Assembly: GCA_017537025.1 (NCBI GenBank)
Contig: JAFWCB010000008.1
Location: 62,001 to 126,000, forward strand
Length of the DNA stretch: 64,000 bases
Reading direction: 5' to 3'
From: Sediminibacterium sp.
GTDB taxonomy: Bacteria; Bacteroidota; Bacteroidia; Chitinophagales; Chitinophagaceae
Position 1 is the stretch's first letter; each line of letters begins with the position of its first letter. Position numbers and translations under genes: made by a program. Shown here one piece after another: positions 8,881 through 16,839 of the stretch. The notes under the pieces were generated by a model that was given only the letters and a program-made list of their open reading frames with translations, had not been told where the DNA came from and searched no databases.

Positions 8881-9798
8881 ATGTATATGGAAGCAATTAA
8901 ATTAGCAATAGACTGGACGCCCAATGTGAATCATATAGGATTCTTTGTTGCAAGAGATATAGGACTGTATGAAAAAAACGGTATCACACTTGAAATACAT
9001 AACCCGTTAGACGATAATTATCGGATAACACCTGCCAAAAAACTAGAACTCGATCTCGCCGATTTTGCCATTGCACCTTTTGAAACAATCATTAGCCTGA
9101 ATAATAAAATAGATAAAGTAGATGCCATTGGTGTTTTTGCTATTTTACAAAATGATCTTAGCTCCATTGCAACTTTAAGGGAATCAAATATAAACTCTCC
9201 ACGCGACCTTGATAATACAATATATGCTTCCTATAAAGCAAGGTATGAAGATCAAATTGTGAAGCAAATGATTATCAATGATGGTGGTACAGGTAATATC
9301 CATATTATATATCCTGATAAACTAGGTATTTGGAATACCTTATTGGAAGGTAAAGCAACCGCTACTTGGATTTTTGATAATTGGGAGGGTATTGAGGCAG
9401 AAACAAAAAATATACAACTTCAGAAGTTTAAAATGAGTGATTTCGGAATTCCCTATGGCTATTCCCCTGTGCTACTAACAAAGCAAACAAATATTACAAC
9501 TAAAAAAGACCTATATATAAGATTCTTGAAAGCTACTAAAGAAGGGTTTTTATATGCAAAAAATAATATCGATGAATCCATAAGTATTTTACAGAAATAC
9601 CTAACAGCTTATGATTTGCAGCATATAGACCTGATAAAGTCTTTTAAAGCCACAGTACCTCATTTTGGAGATGAAAAAAATTGTGGGGAAATGGAGGAAG
9701 ATAGGGTAATCTCTTTTTTAGAATGGATAGTGGAACAGCAATTAGAAACTAAGCTTATTCTTGAACAACATTTATATACCAATGAGCTTCTCGAATGA
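8881..9798 (+). CDS. THI5/NMT1-like substrate-binding-fold protein without signal peptide
   Basis: The 305-residue protein begins MYMEAIKLAIDWTPNVNHIG and continues FFVARDIGLYEKNGITLEI, the opening of the SsuA/THI5 family (ABC-transporter solute-binding proteins and eukaryotic HMP-phosphate synthases). It lacks a signal peptide or lipobox, so it should be cytoplasmic, and no permease or ATPase gene is adjacent. The CCCFC cysteine motif of yeast Thi5 is not seen. It may bind a pyrimidine-like or other small ligand; the function is open. It stands alone between the hem terminator and the aldehyde dehydrogenase. An alternative ATG is at 8887. Confidence 0.75.
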   Translation: MYMEAIKLAIDWTPNVNHIGFFVARDIGLYEKNGITLEIHNPLDDNYRITPAKKLELDLADFAIAPFETIISLNNKIDKVDAIGVFAILQNDLSSIATLRESNINSPRDLDNTIYASYKARYEDQIVKQMIINDGGTGNIHIIYPDKLGIWNTLLEGKATATWIFDNWEGIEAETKNIQLQKFKMSDFGIPYGYSPVLLTKQTNITTKKDLYIRFLKATKEGFLYAKNNIDESISILQKYLTAYDLQHIDLIKSFKATVPHFGDEKNCGEMEEDRVISFLEWIVEQQLETKLILEQHLYTNELLE

Positions 9799-9897
9799 TG
9801 ACGGATATCAGGCATAAATGGGCTTTTGCGCCTTTTTTTCTAATTGTTAGTTGAGAAGAGGCTTGAATTAGGTATCTTAGGATTCTAATTATACCTT

Positions 9898-11274
9898 ATG
9901 GATGCTTTGCTAAAACAACTTGCTGCCATGCGCCAATTTTTCAATACAGGCGCTACCAAATCATATCAATTCAGGAAAGAGCAAATTCAAAAATTACGGA
10001 AAGTAGTGGAAGCCCATGAAGAGGAAATTTATGAAGCCCTATATACTGATTTACATAAAAGCAAAGAGGAATGCTGGGCCACAGAAAATGGTTTTTTTCT
10101 TACCGAGTTGAAAGAAACGCTTTCTAATTTAAAATATTGGATGGAGCCCGAACCGGTAACCACCAACTTATTAAATCTTCCTTCCAGCAGTAAAATTATT
10201 CGTGAGCCACTTGGGGTTGTATTAACTATTGGCCCTTGGAATTATCCATTTCAGTTACTATTCACGCCACTTTTAGGTGCTATTGCAGCCGGTAATTGTG
10301 TGGTGCTCAAGCCAAGTGAATTCGCCCCTGCTACGGCTGCTATCATGCAAAAAATGATTGAAGCTACGTTTGCTCCTGAGTATATTTTATATGTTCCGGG
10401 TGATGGGGCTACGGTGATCCCTGCCATGATGAATAACTTTAGTTTTGATCATGTATTTTATACGGGAAGTACTGCCGTTGGTAAAATCATCTACAAAATG
10501 GCAGCAGAAAAATTGGTACCCGTTACATTAGAGTTGGGAGGTAAGAGTCCTGCTGTAGTAGAAGACGACGCAAATATCAAAATTGCGGCAAGGCGGATTG
10601 CTATGCCAAAGTATTCCAACGCCGGACAAATGTGTGTAGCACCCGATTATGTACTGGTGCACAAACATAAAAAAGAAGAACTTATAACAGCACTTAAAAA
10701 TACAATTCCTCAATTTTATGGTACGGATCCTGCCAATACAGAGGGGTATGGACGTATCATCAATCAAAAGCAATTCAATAGAATTATCAGCTACTTAGAT
10801 AATGGAAAAATTATTTACGGAGGTAAATATGATGCTGCTAATTTATTTATTGAGCCAACCATAATAGATGATGTATCAGTTGATGCACCTATTATGCAAG
10901 AAGAAATATTCGGTCCTATACTACCTATACTTAGTTTCGATAGTATAGAAGAAGCAAAAGCTATTATTGCACGTAATCCTAACCCATTAGCTTTTTATGT
11001 ATTTACTTCTTCAACAAAAAAAGAACAATATTGGATTGATACCATTCCTGCAGGTGGGGTATGCGTAAATAATGCCAGTGTACACTTAATGAATCCGCAT
11101 TTGCCTTTTGGTGGTAGGGGTTTCAGCGGAACGGGCGCCTATCATGGTAAAGCCAGTTTCGATTGTTTCAGCCATAAAAAGTCGGTCATGAAAACACCAA
11201 CCTGGTTCGATCCGAATGTAAAATATCCACCGTTTACAGGTAAGTTGAAGATGCTGAAGTGGATGATTGGGTAA
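9898..11274 (+). CDS. Aldehyde dehydrogenase, class 3-like
   Basis: NAD(P)-dependent oxidation of aldehydes to acids. IGPWNYPFQL (residues 111-120), LELGGKSP with general-base Glu212, and NAGQMCVAP with nucleophile Cys246 are all present. The length of 458 residues and the short N-terminus fit the class 3 group (fatty or aromatic aldehyde dehydrogenases related to human ALDH3 and CALDH) rather than the longer class 1/2. It is monocistronic; downstream lies a heptamer array and a REP-like element. The substrate cannot be told from sequence. Confidence 0.92.
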   Translation: MDALLKQLAAMRQFFNTGATKSYQFRKEQIQKLRKVVEAHEEEIYEALYTDLHKSKEECWATENGFFLTELKETLSNLKYWMEPEPVTTNLLNLPSSSKIIREPLGVVLTIGPWNYPFQLLFTPLLGAIAAGNCVVLKPSEFAPATAAIMQKMIEATFAPEYILYVPGDGATVIPAMMNNFSFDHVFYTGSTAVGKIIYKMAAEKLVPVTLELGGKSPAVVEDDANIKIAARRIAMPKYSNAGQMCVAPDYVLVHKHKKEELITALKNTIPQFYGTDPANTEGYGRIINQKQFNRIISYLDNGKIIYGGKYDAANLFIEPTIIDDVSVDAPIMQEEIFGPILPILSFDSIEEAKAIIARNPNPLAFYVFTSSTKKEQYWIDTIPAGGVCVNNASVHLMNPHLPFGGRGFSGTGAYHGKASFDCFSHKKSVMKTPTWFDPNVKYPPFTGKLKMLKWMIG

Positions 11275-11309
11275 GGCCATAGGTCATAGACCATAGACGA
11301 TAGAATGAA
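11275..11309. repeat. Degenerate heptamer array A
   Basis: Five consecutive 7-base units of the form GRNNATA (for example GGTCATA, GACCATA) begin right at the aldehyde dehydrogenase stop. They share the register seen in the other arrays of this window. A REP-like element follows 19 bases later. Confidence 0.65.
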
Positions 11310-11327
11310 ATGACTTTCATAATAAGT

Positions 11328-11350
11328 GTCATGCTGAGCTTGTCGAAGCC
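11328..11350. repeat. REP-like element copy 1 (CTGAGC...CGAAG)
   Basis: The core CTGAGCTTGTCGAAG is flanked by GTCATG and CC. The same core occurs at 49736-49750, and a variant with GCAG in the middle occurs at 42955-42972. Similar short palindromic units are dispersed in many bacterial genomes. It lies 15 bases before the glutathione peroxidase start. Confidence 0.65.
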
Positions 11351-11365
11351 TTAAAAAAAATAAAT

Positions 11366-12025
11366 ATGCGTAAGTACATTTGGTTATCTATACTGGCATT
11401 ATTTGTAATAAGTATTTTATTTATTAAAAAGAAAGATATGACATGGCGGCAATCTATTATGAAAGCATTATATCCTTTAATAATGATGAAAGGGAAAATA
11501 TCAGGTAATGAAAAAAACATCAAGATGAATACAAATAATATTATACCGCCTGTTTCTTTTTACAGCTTACAGGCTATAAAAAATAATGGAGATACGCTCT
11601 TGTTCGAATCGCTTAAGGGTAAAAAGGTATTAATTGTAAATACCGCCAGCGATTGCGGATATACCGGACAATATGCAGATCTTGAAAAACTTAATCAGCA
11701 GTATAAAGATAAACTTGTTATTCTAGGCTTTCCTGCCAATGATTTTAAAGAGCAAGAAAAACGAAATGACAATGAAATCGCTGAGTTCTGTAAAGTAAAT
11801 TACGGCGTAACGTTTACTTTATTAAAAAAGAGCTCTGTAATCGCTTCTCCTGACCAAAACCCGGTATTCCAATGGTTAAGCAAGCCCGAACAAAACGGCT
11901 GGAGCAAATATGCACCTATCTGGAATTTTTGTAAATATCTGATTAATGAAGAAGGGAAATTAGAGGCATTCTACACCATGGAAGTTTCCCCATTGGATCC
12001 TTCTATTGTAGCATTAATTAAATAA
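11366..12025 (+). CDS. Glutathione peroxidase family protein, membrane-anchored
   Basis: Thiol peroxidase of the GPx family, probably reduced by thioredoxin. A hydrophobic segment at residues 4-20 looks like a signal anchor, and a linker follows before the GPx domain at about 60-219. Active-site elements are NTASDCGYT with Cys97, GFPANDFKEQE with Gln130, and IWNF with Trp186 and Asn187, so the catalytic tetrad is complete with Cys in place of selenocysteine. The N-terminal anchor makes the protein longer (219 residues) than the usual 160. The neighbours give no pathway. Confidence 0.88.
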   Translation: MRKYIWLSILALFVISILFIKKKDMTWRQSIMKALYPLIMMKGKISGNEKNIKMNTNNIIPPVSFYSLQAIKNNGDTLLFESLKGKKVLIVNTASDCGYTGQYADLEKLNQQYKDKLVILGFPANDFKEQEKRNDNEIAEFCKVNYGVTFTLLKKSSVIASPDQNPVFQWLSKPEQNGWSKYAPIWNFCKYLINEEGKLEAFYTMEVSPLDPSIVALIK

Positions 12026-12050
12026 CTACCCACTATCCACTAATTATCGC

Positions 12051-13088
12051 CTATACCGGGCACTTCTCATGATAATTGATTAGTTCAATAGGGGTTCGCT
12101 CAAATGCATAACCCTCATAGTGTTGCGCCATTTCATCGAGTACAGATTCAATTTCAGCAGGCTCCATTAATGTAACTAATCTGGCACGAAAATCTTTAAT
12201 ACTCGGTAAGCCTTTTAAATAATTGGTATAATGCCGGCGCATTTCAAAGATGCCTACTTTAGGGCCTTTCCACTCAACGGATTTACGTAAATGTTTTTTA
12301 CAGACCTCGATACGTTCAGTGAGTGTAGGCGCAGCTAATGTTTCACCTGTAGCCAGATAGTGTTTAATCTCTCTGAATATCCAGGGATATCCAATGGCGG
12401 CTCTACCTATCATCACTCCATCAACACCATATCTGTTTTTGTATTCTAATGCTTTTTGCGCACTATCAATATCTCCATTTCCAAAGATGGGGATATGTAT
12501 TCTTGGGTTATTTTTTACTTTGGCAATCAAACTCCAATCGGCTTCGCCCTTATACATTTGTGAGCGTGTGCGTCCATGAATAGCTAATGCTTTTATGCCT
12601 ACATCTTGTAGTCGTTCAGCCACTTCTTCAATATTCTTGGATCCTTCATCCCAACCTAATCTTGTTTTAACGGTTACAGGTAACTTGGTGCTTTTAACCA
12701 CTGCATCTGTTAAGCGAACCATCAAATCAATATCCTTTAAAACCCCGGCACCGGCTCCTTTTGTAACTACTTTTTTTACGGGGCAGCCAAAATTGATGTC
12801 CAATAAATCGGGGTTAACGGTTTCAACAATTTTGGCACTCAGGCTCATGGCTTCCTCATCGCCTCCAAATATTTGAATACCAACCGGGCGTTCGTATTCA
12901 AAAATATCCAGTTTTTGTCGGCTTTTAATGGCATCTCTTATAAGTCCTTCACTACTGATAAATTCGGTATACATTAGATCTGCACCATTATCTTTACACA
13001 CGGCACGAAAAGGGGGATCACTCACATCTTCCATAGGTGCGAGTAATAAAGGAAAATCGGGTAATGTTATTTGATCAATTTTAACCAT
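12051..13088 (-). CDS. dusB: tRNA-dihydrouridine synthase, DusB type
   Basis: FMN-dependent reduction of uridines in the tRNA D-loop. FPLLLAPMEDVSDPPFR is the Dus N-terminal signature, and DINFGCPVKKV carries catalytic Cys102. HGRTRSQMYKGEADW and GNGDIDS complete the FMN barrel, and the C-terminal helical tRNA-binding domain is present. I start at the ATG at 13088 (MVKIDQ, 345 residues); an ATG at 13106 adds six residues with no family support. It diverges from the CPBP gene, with about 40 bases between starts. Confidence 0.93.
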   Translation of the reverse strand: MVKIDQITLPDFPLLLAPMEDVSDPPFRAVCKDNGADLMYTEFISSEGLIRDAIKSRQKLDIFEYERPVGIQIFGGDEEAMSLSAKIVETVNPDLLDINFGCPVKKVVTKGAGAGVLKDIDLMVRLTDAVVKSTKLPVTVKTRLGWDEGSKNIEEVAERLQDVGIKALAIHGRTRSQMYKGEADWSLIAKVKNNPRIHIPIFGNGDIDSAQKALEYKNRYGVDGVMIGRAAIGYPWIFREIKHYLATGETLAAPTLTERIEVCKKHLRKSVEWKGPKVGIFEMRRHYTNYLKGLPSIKDFRARLVTLMEPAEIESVLDEMAQHYEGYAFERTPIELINYHEKCPV

Positions 13089-13129
13089 CTTGCAGCCAAA
13101 CCGCAAATTTACAACCTTATTTTTTATTG

Positions 13130-14038
13130 ATGAAAGAGTTGCCAGATAAACAGTATGCTACCGCTTTTGCGCTTTTGATAGGATTAATGGGAGTTTGCTT
13201 GATCGCCAGTGTTGGGTTAGCTTCCACACTAAGTGAATTTTTTATTAAAACACCCAAGCTAACACTACAACAAGCGCTTGCAAAACCGGAATATGTAAAC
13301 CTGAATAGAGTATTAAATACAGTTATCGCTTTTTTCTCCTTTTTTGTACCGGCTTTTGTGGTTGCCAGAAGATATAACGCAAAACCCTTTACCCAATTAG
13401 GGTTTAATACAAAACTATCACTCAAGCAGGTTGGGTTAGTGATTATTATAACTATAGGTGCTTTGTTTTTGAGTGGGGCATTAGCAAATATCAATGAACA
13501 AATTCCGATTTCTGCTGAGTTTAGAAAAACAGCAACTGCTTGGGAGAATAGTTATAAAGAGAGTGTACTGAATATCGCTACTATGAAAAATAGTAGTGAT
13601 TACTTAATTAGCTTGATAGTGATTGCTTTGCTACCGGCATTAGTTGAAGAGGTTTTCTTTAGAGGGTCTTTACAACCGATATTGATCGGCTGGTTTAAAA
13701 ATGTACATGTAGGAATAATTTTTAGTGCTGTTATTTTCAGCGCTATCCACGGTTCTTATTTCGGATTTTTACCCCGTATCGGATTAGGTCTAGTATTAAG
13801 TATCCTCTTTTACCAGAGTAAAAATTTATGGCTAAATATTTTATTACACTTTATTAATAATGCTATAGCTGTAACTCAAATTTATTGGCTTACGCAAAAA
13901 GGTACTTCTGTGGAGCAAGCTATGGATGAAGCAACGCCTTTGTGGACAGGCTTTATTGCACTTATTATCATTCCCGCTTTCTATTTTTTTCAGCAAGAAT
14001 CTAATCGTATTTTAGCAAAGAATAATGAAGTGGTATAA
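13130..14038 (+). CDS. CPBP family intramembrane glutamic endopeptidase
   Basis: Polytopic membrane protease of the CAAX-protease/bacteriocin-processing (Abi) family. The three motifs are visible: EEVFFRG with Glu173, Glu174 and Arg178, FSAIHGSYFGF with His207, and HFINNA. About eight hydrophobic helices are predicted by eye. The start is ATG at 13130, since the TTG just before it is in frame but unnecessary. It overlaps the next small gene by 14 bases. The role (prenyl-protein processing, peptide maturation or immunity) is not set by the context. Confidence 0.88.
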   Translation: MKELPDKQYATAFALLIGLMGVCLIASVGLASTLSEFFIKTPKLTLQQALAKPEYVNLNRVLNTVIAFFSFFVPAFVVARRYNAKPFTQLGFNTKLSLKQVGLVIIITIGALFLSGALANINEQIPISAEFRKTATAWENSYKESVLNIATMKNSSDYLISLIVIALLPALVEEVFFRGSLQPILIGWFKNVHVGIIFSAVIFSAIHGSYFGFLPRIGLGLVLSILFYQSKNLWLNILLHFINNAIAVTQIYWLTQKGTSVEQAMDEATPLWTGFIALIIIPAFYFFQQESNRILAKNNEVV

Positions 14039-14228
14039 AATTTTTGTAACCCGTAATCCCACCGAAGCCAGTATTGTTCAGGGCATGTTGGCCGACAATC
14101 AAATTCCGGTACAAGCTTTAAATAAGCAGGATAGCAGCTATCTGAATTTTGGTGAAATTGAAATTTATGTGCCGCTGCATTTAAAGGAAACAGCGAAACA
14201 ACTGGTAGAGAAATCGTTGTTAAATTAG
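14025..14228 (+). CDS. DUF2007-like small protein
   Basis: A 67-residue protein, MKWYKIFVTRNPTEASIVQG onward, with the pattern of the DUF2007 putative signal-transducing fold: a short beta strand, a helix carrying EASIVQGMLADNQIPV, then IEIYVPLHLKETAKQLVE. Members are ferredoxin-like and have no settled function. The 14-base overlap with the CPBP protease gene implies co-translation. Confidence 0.75.
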   Translation: MKWYKIFVTRNPTEASIVQGMLADNQIPVQALNKQDSSYLNFGEIEIYVPLHLKETAKQLVEKSLLN

Positions 14229-14237
14229 TTCATGAAA

Positions 14238-14311
14238 GTGAATAGTGGGTAGTGCATAGTGCATAATTTTGCATTATATTCACTATGCACTAATAACTAA
14301 ACACTACACAC
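14238..14311. repeat. Head-to-head inverted heptamer array B
   Basis: Four units of form GTGNNTA run from 14238 to 14265, then after 11 bases five units of form TANNNAC run from 14277 to 14311. The second block is the reverse-complement type of the first, so the two can fold together. The array ends 8 bases before the cdsA ATG and lies just after the DUF2007-like gene. Confidence 0.75.
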
Positions 14312-14319
14312 TGAGTTAT

Positions 14320-15009
14320 ATGCCATTAAATCTCAACACCTTCAAAACCCGTGTTATCACTGCTATTGTATATGTAGCTGTAATGTTAGCCGGTATTATG
14401 TATAACTCATTTAGCTTTCGAGCTCTTCTATTAATCATACAAGTGGGAGCCACCATTGAATTATTAGCCCTCATTCAACAATTTGATGAGAACTTTAAAA
14501 AATTTCCGCTCCCGTTACTTAAATACATAGTATTAGTATTCGTATATATTATCTTACCTGCAACAGCCTTATTTAATCTTTACGAAAAAAGCTACTTTTA
14601 TTTTGAAGGTCCACGCTGGGTTACCCCGATGCTCATTATCTCCTCAATATGGATCAATGATACCATGGCCTACTTAGTTGGCTCATGGATTGGCAAAACG
14701 CCTCTTTCTGTGATTTCACCTAAAAAAACATGGGAAGGTACCATCGGTGGCGTTCTGTTAGCGGTATTGATAGTAAGTTTTAGTGCTCGTGCCATTTGGA
14801 ATTTTGCGCTTATTCCCTTACTGATTATCAGCAGTACAGCAGCCATTTTCGGCACCCTAGGCGATTTATTTGAAAGCAAGCTCAAACGTATGGCTAATGT
14901 AAAAGATAGTGGTAACATTATGCCCGGACATGGCGGATTTCTAGATCGCTTTGATTCATTGCTCTTTGCGGCACCTGCTGTGTGGCTGGTTTTGTTCCTA
15001 TTTTACTAG
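14320..15009 (+). CDS. cdsA: Phosphatidate cytidylyltransferase
   Basis: Makes CDP-diacylglycerol from CTP and phosphatidate in the inner membrane. The CdsA signature is complete: SKLKRMANVKDSGN followed by MPGHGGFLDRFDSL at about residues 187-214. There are around six membrane helices in 229 residues. The ATG at 14320 (MPLNLNTF) is chosen because an in-frame ATG at 14269 falls inside the heptamer array and adds repeat-encoded residues. The next gene, psd, continues phospholipid synthesis. Confidence 0.94.
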   Translation: MPLNLNTFKTRVITAIVYVAVMLAGIMYNSFSFRALLLIIQVGATIELLALIQQFDENFKKFPLPLLKYIVLVFVYIILPATALFNLYEKSYFYFEGPRWVTPMLIISSIWINDTMAYLVGSWIGKTPLSVISPKKTWEGTIGGVLLAVLIVSFSARAIWNFALIPLLIISSTAAIFGTLGDLFESKLKRMANVKDSGNIMPGHGGFLDRFDSLLFAAPAVWLVLFLFY

Positions 15010-15029
15010 TAGTTTATATTATTTGGTAT

Positions 15030-15037
15030 TACCTTTG
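15030..15037 (+). promoter_or_regulatory. Putative -7 promoter element before psd
   Basis: TACCTTTG matches TAnnTTTG and ends 17 bases before the psd ATG. It suggests that psd can be transcribed independently of cdsA. Confidence 0.4.
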
Positions 15038-15054
15038 CCCTCTAAATTATTGCG

Positions 15055-15711
15055 ATGACGATTCATAGAGAAGGGTATAAAACTATCGCTATTACGGCTT
15101 TTTTATTTGGGCTGATCAATACGATCTCATTGAGTTTTTTAAGCGGACCTTTACCTTGGCTAGCAACTGCACTATTTATTATTACACTAGCATTGTTCCT
15201 TTTTATTATTTCTTTTTTTCGGATACCTAATCGCATTTTAACGATAGATGAAAAGAAATTGGTTTGTCCGGCCGATGGCAAAGTGGTTGTAATCGAAGAA
15301 GTGGTAGATGAGGAGTATTTTAAAGACAAAAGAATTCAGATAAGTATTTTTATGAGTCCGGCTAATGTGCATGTTAATCGAAATCCTATGGATGGTGTGG
15401 TTACTTATAATCAATATCATAAGGGTAAATATTTAGTGGCCTGGCATCCCAAATCTTCTACCGAAAATGAAAGATGGAGTGTGGCAGTAAAAAATAATTA
15501 TGGAGAAATACTATATAAACAAATAGCCGGGGCGTTGGCAAAGCGTATCTGCAACTATACTGCGGTGGGACAGGCTGTTAAACAGACCGAGGAATACGGG
15601 TTTATTAAATTTGGCAGCCGGGTAGATATTTTGTTGCCGATAGGTACCCAGGTAAACGTGCATTTGAACCAAGTGGTGAAAGGTGGTGTTACGGTATTAG
15701 CCAGCTGGTAG
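15055..15711 (+). CDS. psd: Phosphatidylserine decarboxylase, short proenzyme type
   Basis: Converts phosphatidylserine to phosphatidylethanolamine. Two N-terminal hydrophobic segments (about residues 12-54) anchor it. VCPADGKVV, FMSPANVHVNR and the C-terminal FIKFGSRVDILLP follow; the Gly-Ser in FGSRVD is the self-cleavage site that makes the pyruvoyl group. The 218-residue length fits the PSD-A (archaeal-type) subgroup common in Bacteroidota. Placement after cdsA supports a phospholipid role. Confidence 0.93.
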   Translation: MTIHREGYKTIAITAFLFGLINTISLSFLSGPLPWLATALFIITLALFLFIISFFRIPNRILTIDEKKLVCPADGKVVVIEEVVDEEYFKDKRIQISIFMSPANVHVNRNPMDGVVTYNQYHKGKYLVAWHPKSSTENERWSVAVKNNYGEILYKQIAGALAKRICNYTAVGQAVKQTEEYGFIKFGSRVDILLPIGTQVNVHLNQVVKGGVTVLASW

Positions 15712-15785
15712 ACTAGTTTTAACAGTTTTTGCGTAAGTTTTTCGCTTTTTACTCGTAATTTAGATTTATCAAATAATAAAACGAT

Positions 15786-15962
15786 ATGAAAAAATTATTC
15801 TTATTAGCTACAGCGGCTTTATTAGTAACTGGCGTAAGCTTTGCACACGGTGGCGATGGAAAAAAATGTGGCAAGTGCGATAAAGAGTGTTGCAAAAAAG
15901 GAGATAAAAAAGAAGTGAAGAAAGAAGAGAAAAAAGTAACAAAGCCAGCTGCTAAAGCCTAA
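15786..15962 (+). CDS. Small exported Cys- and Lys-rich protein
   Basis: A 58-residue protein with a clear signal peptide (MKKLFLLATAALLVTGVSFA) followed by HGGDGKKCGKCDKECCKK, giving Cys28, Cys31, Cys35 and Cys36 and one His in an 18-residue stretch, then a Lys/Glu-rich tail. The CxxC...CC arrangement suggests metal binding in the periplasm, but no named family is recognised. It lies 74 bases after psd and directly before a strong terminator, so it is the last gene of its transcript. Confidence 0.8.
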   Translation: MKKLFLLATAALLVTGVSFAHGGDGKKCGKCDKECCKKGDKKEVKKEEKKVTKPAAKA

Positions 15963-15984
15963 TAATTTCATTTACTGAATAGAG

Positions 15985-16016
15985 ATCCCGATTATTTGAT
16001 TAATCGGGATTTTTTT
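15985..16016 (+). terminator. Rho-independent terminator
   Basis: ATCCCGATTA (15985-15994) pairs perfectly with TAATCGGGAT (16001-16010) around TTTGAT, followed by six T. It ends the transcript of the small Cys-rich gene. The convergent HAD gene stops inside the T run. Confidence 0.9.
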
Positions 16017-16731
16017 ATAAGATATTTTCCAGTTCTTGTAAATGGTAGATCGTATAGGTTGGTACTATATCCGGGGAAGCCGAAATATGATTTACAAAGA
16101 TACAATCCCAGCCGGCACCCAGTGCCCCTTTAATATCCGCTTCAATATTATCCCCGATCATAATACTGTCTTTTACAGTAGCACCTGATTTGGTTAATGC
16201 ATAATCAAAAATTTCTTTATTTGGTTTTAAACTATTACTTGCTTCTGAAGTAATAACTTCTGTGAAGTAATGCGCAATACCACTGTTATTTATTTTATCA
16301 TACTGCACTTTTTCAAAACCATTTGTGATCAAATGCAGGGTATAACCTTTTTGCTTGAGGTATGCTAGTATCTCAACGGTATAGGGAAATAACTTTTTCC
16401 GAGAAGGGAGTAATGCTAAATATTGAACGCCCATAGCCCTTGCTAATGGCTCATCTGCAATTTTAAAATCGAGTAATGATAACCACATTCGTTTCCATCT
16501 CAACTCTTCCTGTTTAATAAAACCTTTTGAGTATCGATCCCATAATCGTTCATTGTGAAAACTGTAGCGGTCATGAAACTCTTCAAAATTGGGAATACCT
16601 TTTTCGGCTAAATTATTATGATCAAATAGCTGTTTAATCGTATCTTTTGAATTAGCTTCAAAATCCCAAAGTGTATGATCGAGATCGAAGAAAAGATGCT
16701 TGTAGTGGGTAGTGGGTAGTGAGAAGTGCAT
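16015..16731 (-). CDS. HAD-superfamily phosphatase, YjjG nucleotidase-like
   Basis: Probable noncanonical pyrimidine nucleotide phosphatase. Motif I is HLFFDLDHTLWDFE, motif II is HLITNG, the motif III lysine lies in SLKPNKEIF, and motif IV is SIMIGDNIEADI. The order and the LWDFE variant fit the YjjG group, at 238 residues. The first ten residues (MHFSLPTTHY) are encoded by a heptamer array, and conserved sequence starts right after them, so the repeat apparently supplied the present start codon. Confidence 0.88.
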   Translation of the reverse strand: MHFSLPTTHYKHLFFDLDHTLWDFEANSKDTIKQLFDHNNLAEKGIPNFEEFHDRYSFHNERLWDRYSKGFIKQEELRWKRMWLSLLDFKIADEPLARAMGVQYLALLPSRKKLFPYTVEILAYLKQKGYTLHLITNGFEKVQYDKINNSGIAHYFTEVITSEASNSLKPNKEIFDYALTKSGATVKDSIMIGDNIEADIKGALGAGWDCIFVNHISASPDIVPTYTIYHLQELENIL

Positions 16732-16743
16732 AGTGTGAAGTTA
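16702..16743. repeat. Heptamer array C (holds a start codon)
   Basis: Six 7-base units beginning GTAGTGG, GTAGTGG and then diverging run from 16702 to 16743. The - strand ATG of the HAD phosphatase (16729-16731) sits inside, and about 30 bases of the array are coding. Confidence 0.75.
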
Positions 16744-16744
16744 A

Positions 16745-16839
16745 TCTTCAGTCTTCAATCTATAATCTGATTGTAGCTAATAATTTATATTTGTTGTTTA
16801 TTGAAGGTTCCAGATTGAAGATTTATAATTAAAGACTAT
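16745..16839. repeat. Head-to-head heptamer arrays C2 (TCTNNNN / AGNNNNN)
   Basis: Four units starting TCT (16745-16772) face five units mostly starting AG (16805-16839). TTCAATCT at 16754-16761 is the complement of AGATTGAA at 16812-16819. The SDR start codon at 16838 lies in the last unit. Confidence 0.65.

Noticed and set aside
9820-9842. Possible terminator after the THI5-like gene
   Set aside because: The T run is good, but GGGC and GCGCC give only a weak mismatched stem.
12394-12876. Two + strand frames opposite dusB
   Set aside because: They are antisense to a complete, motif-rich gene and have no recognisable features.
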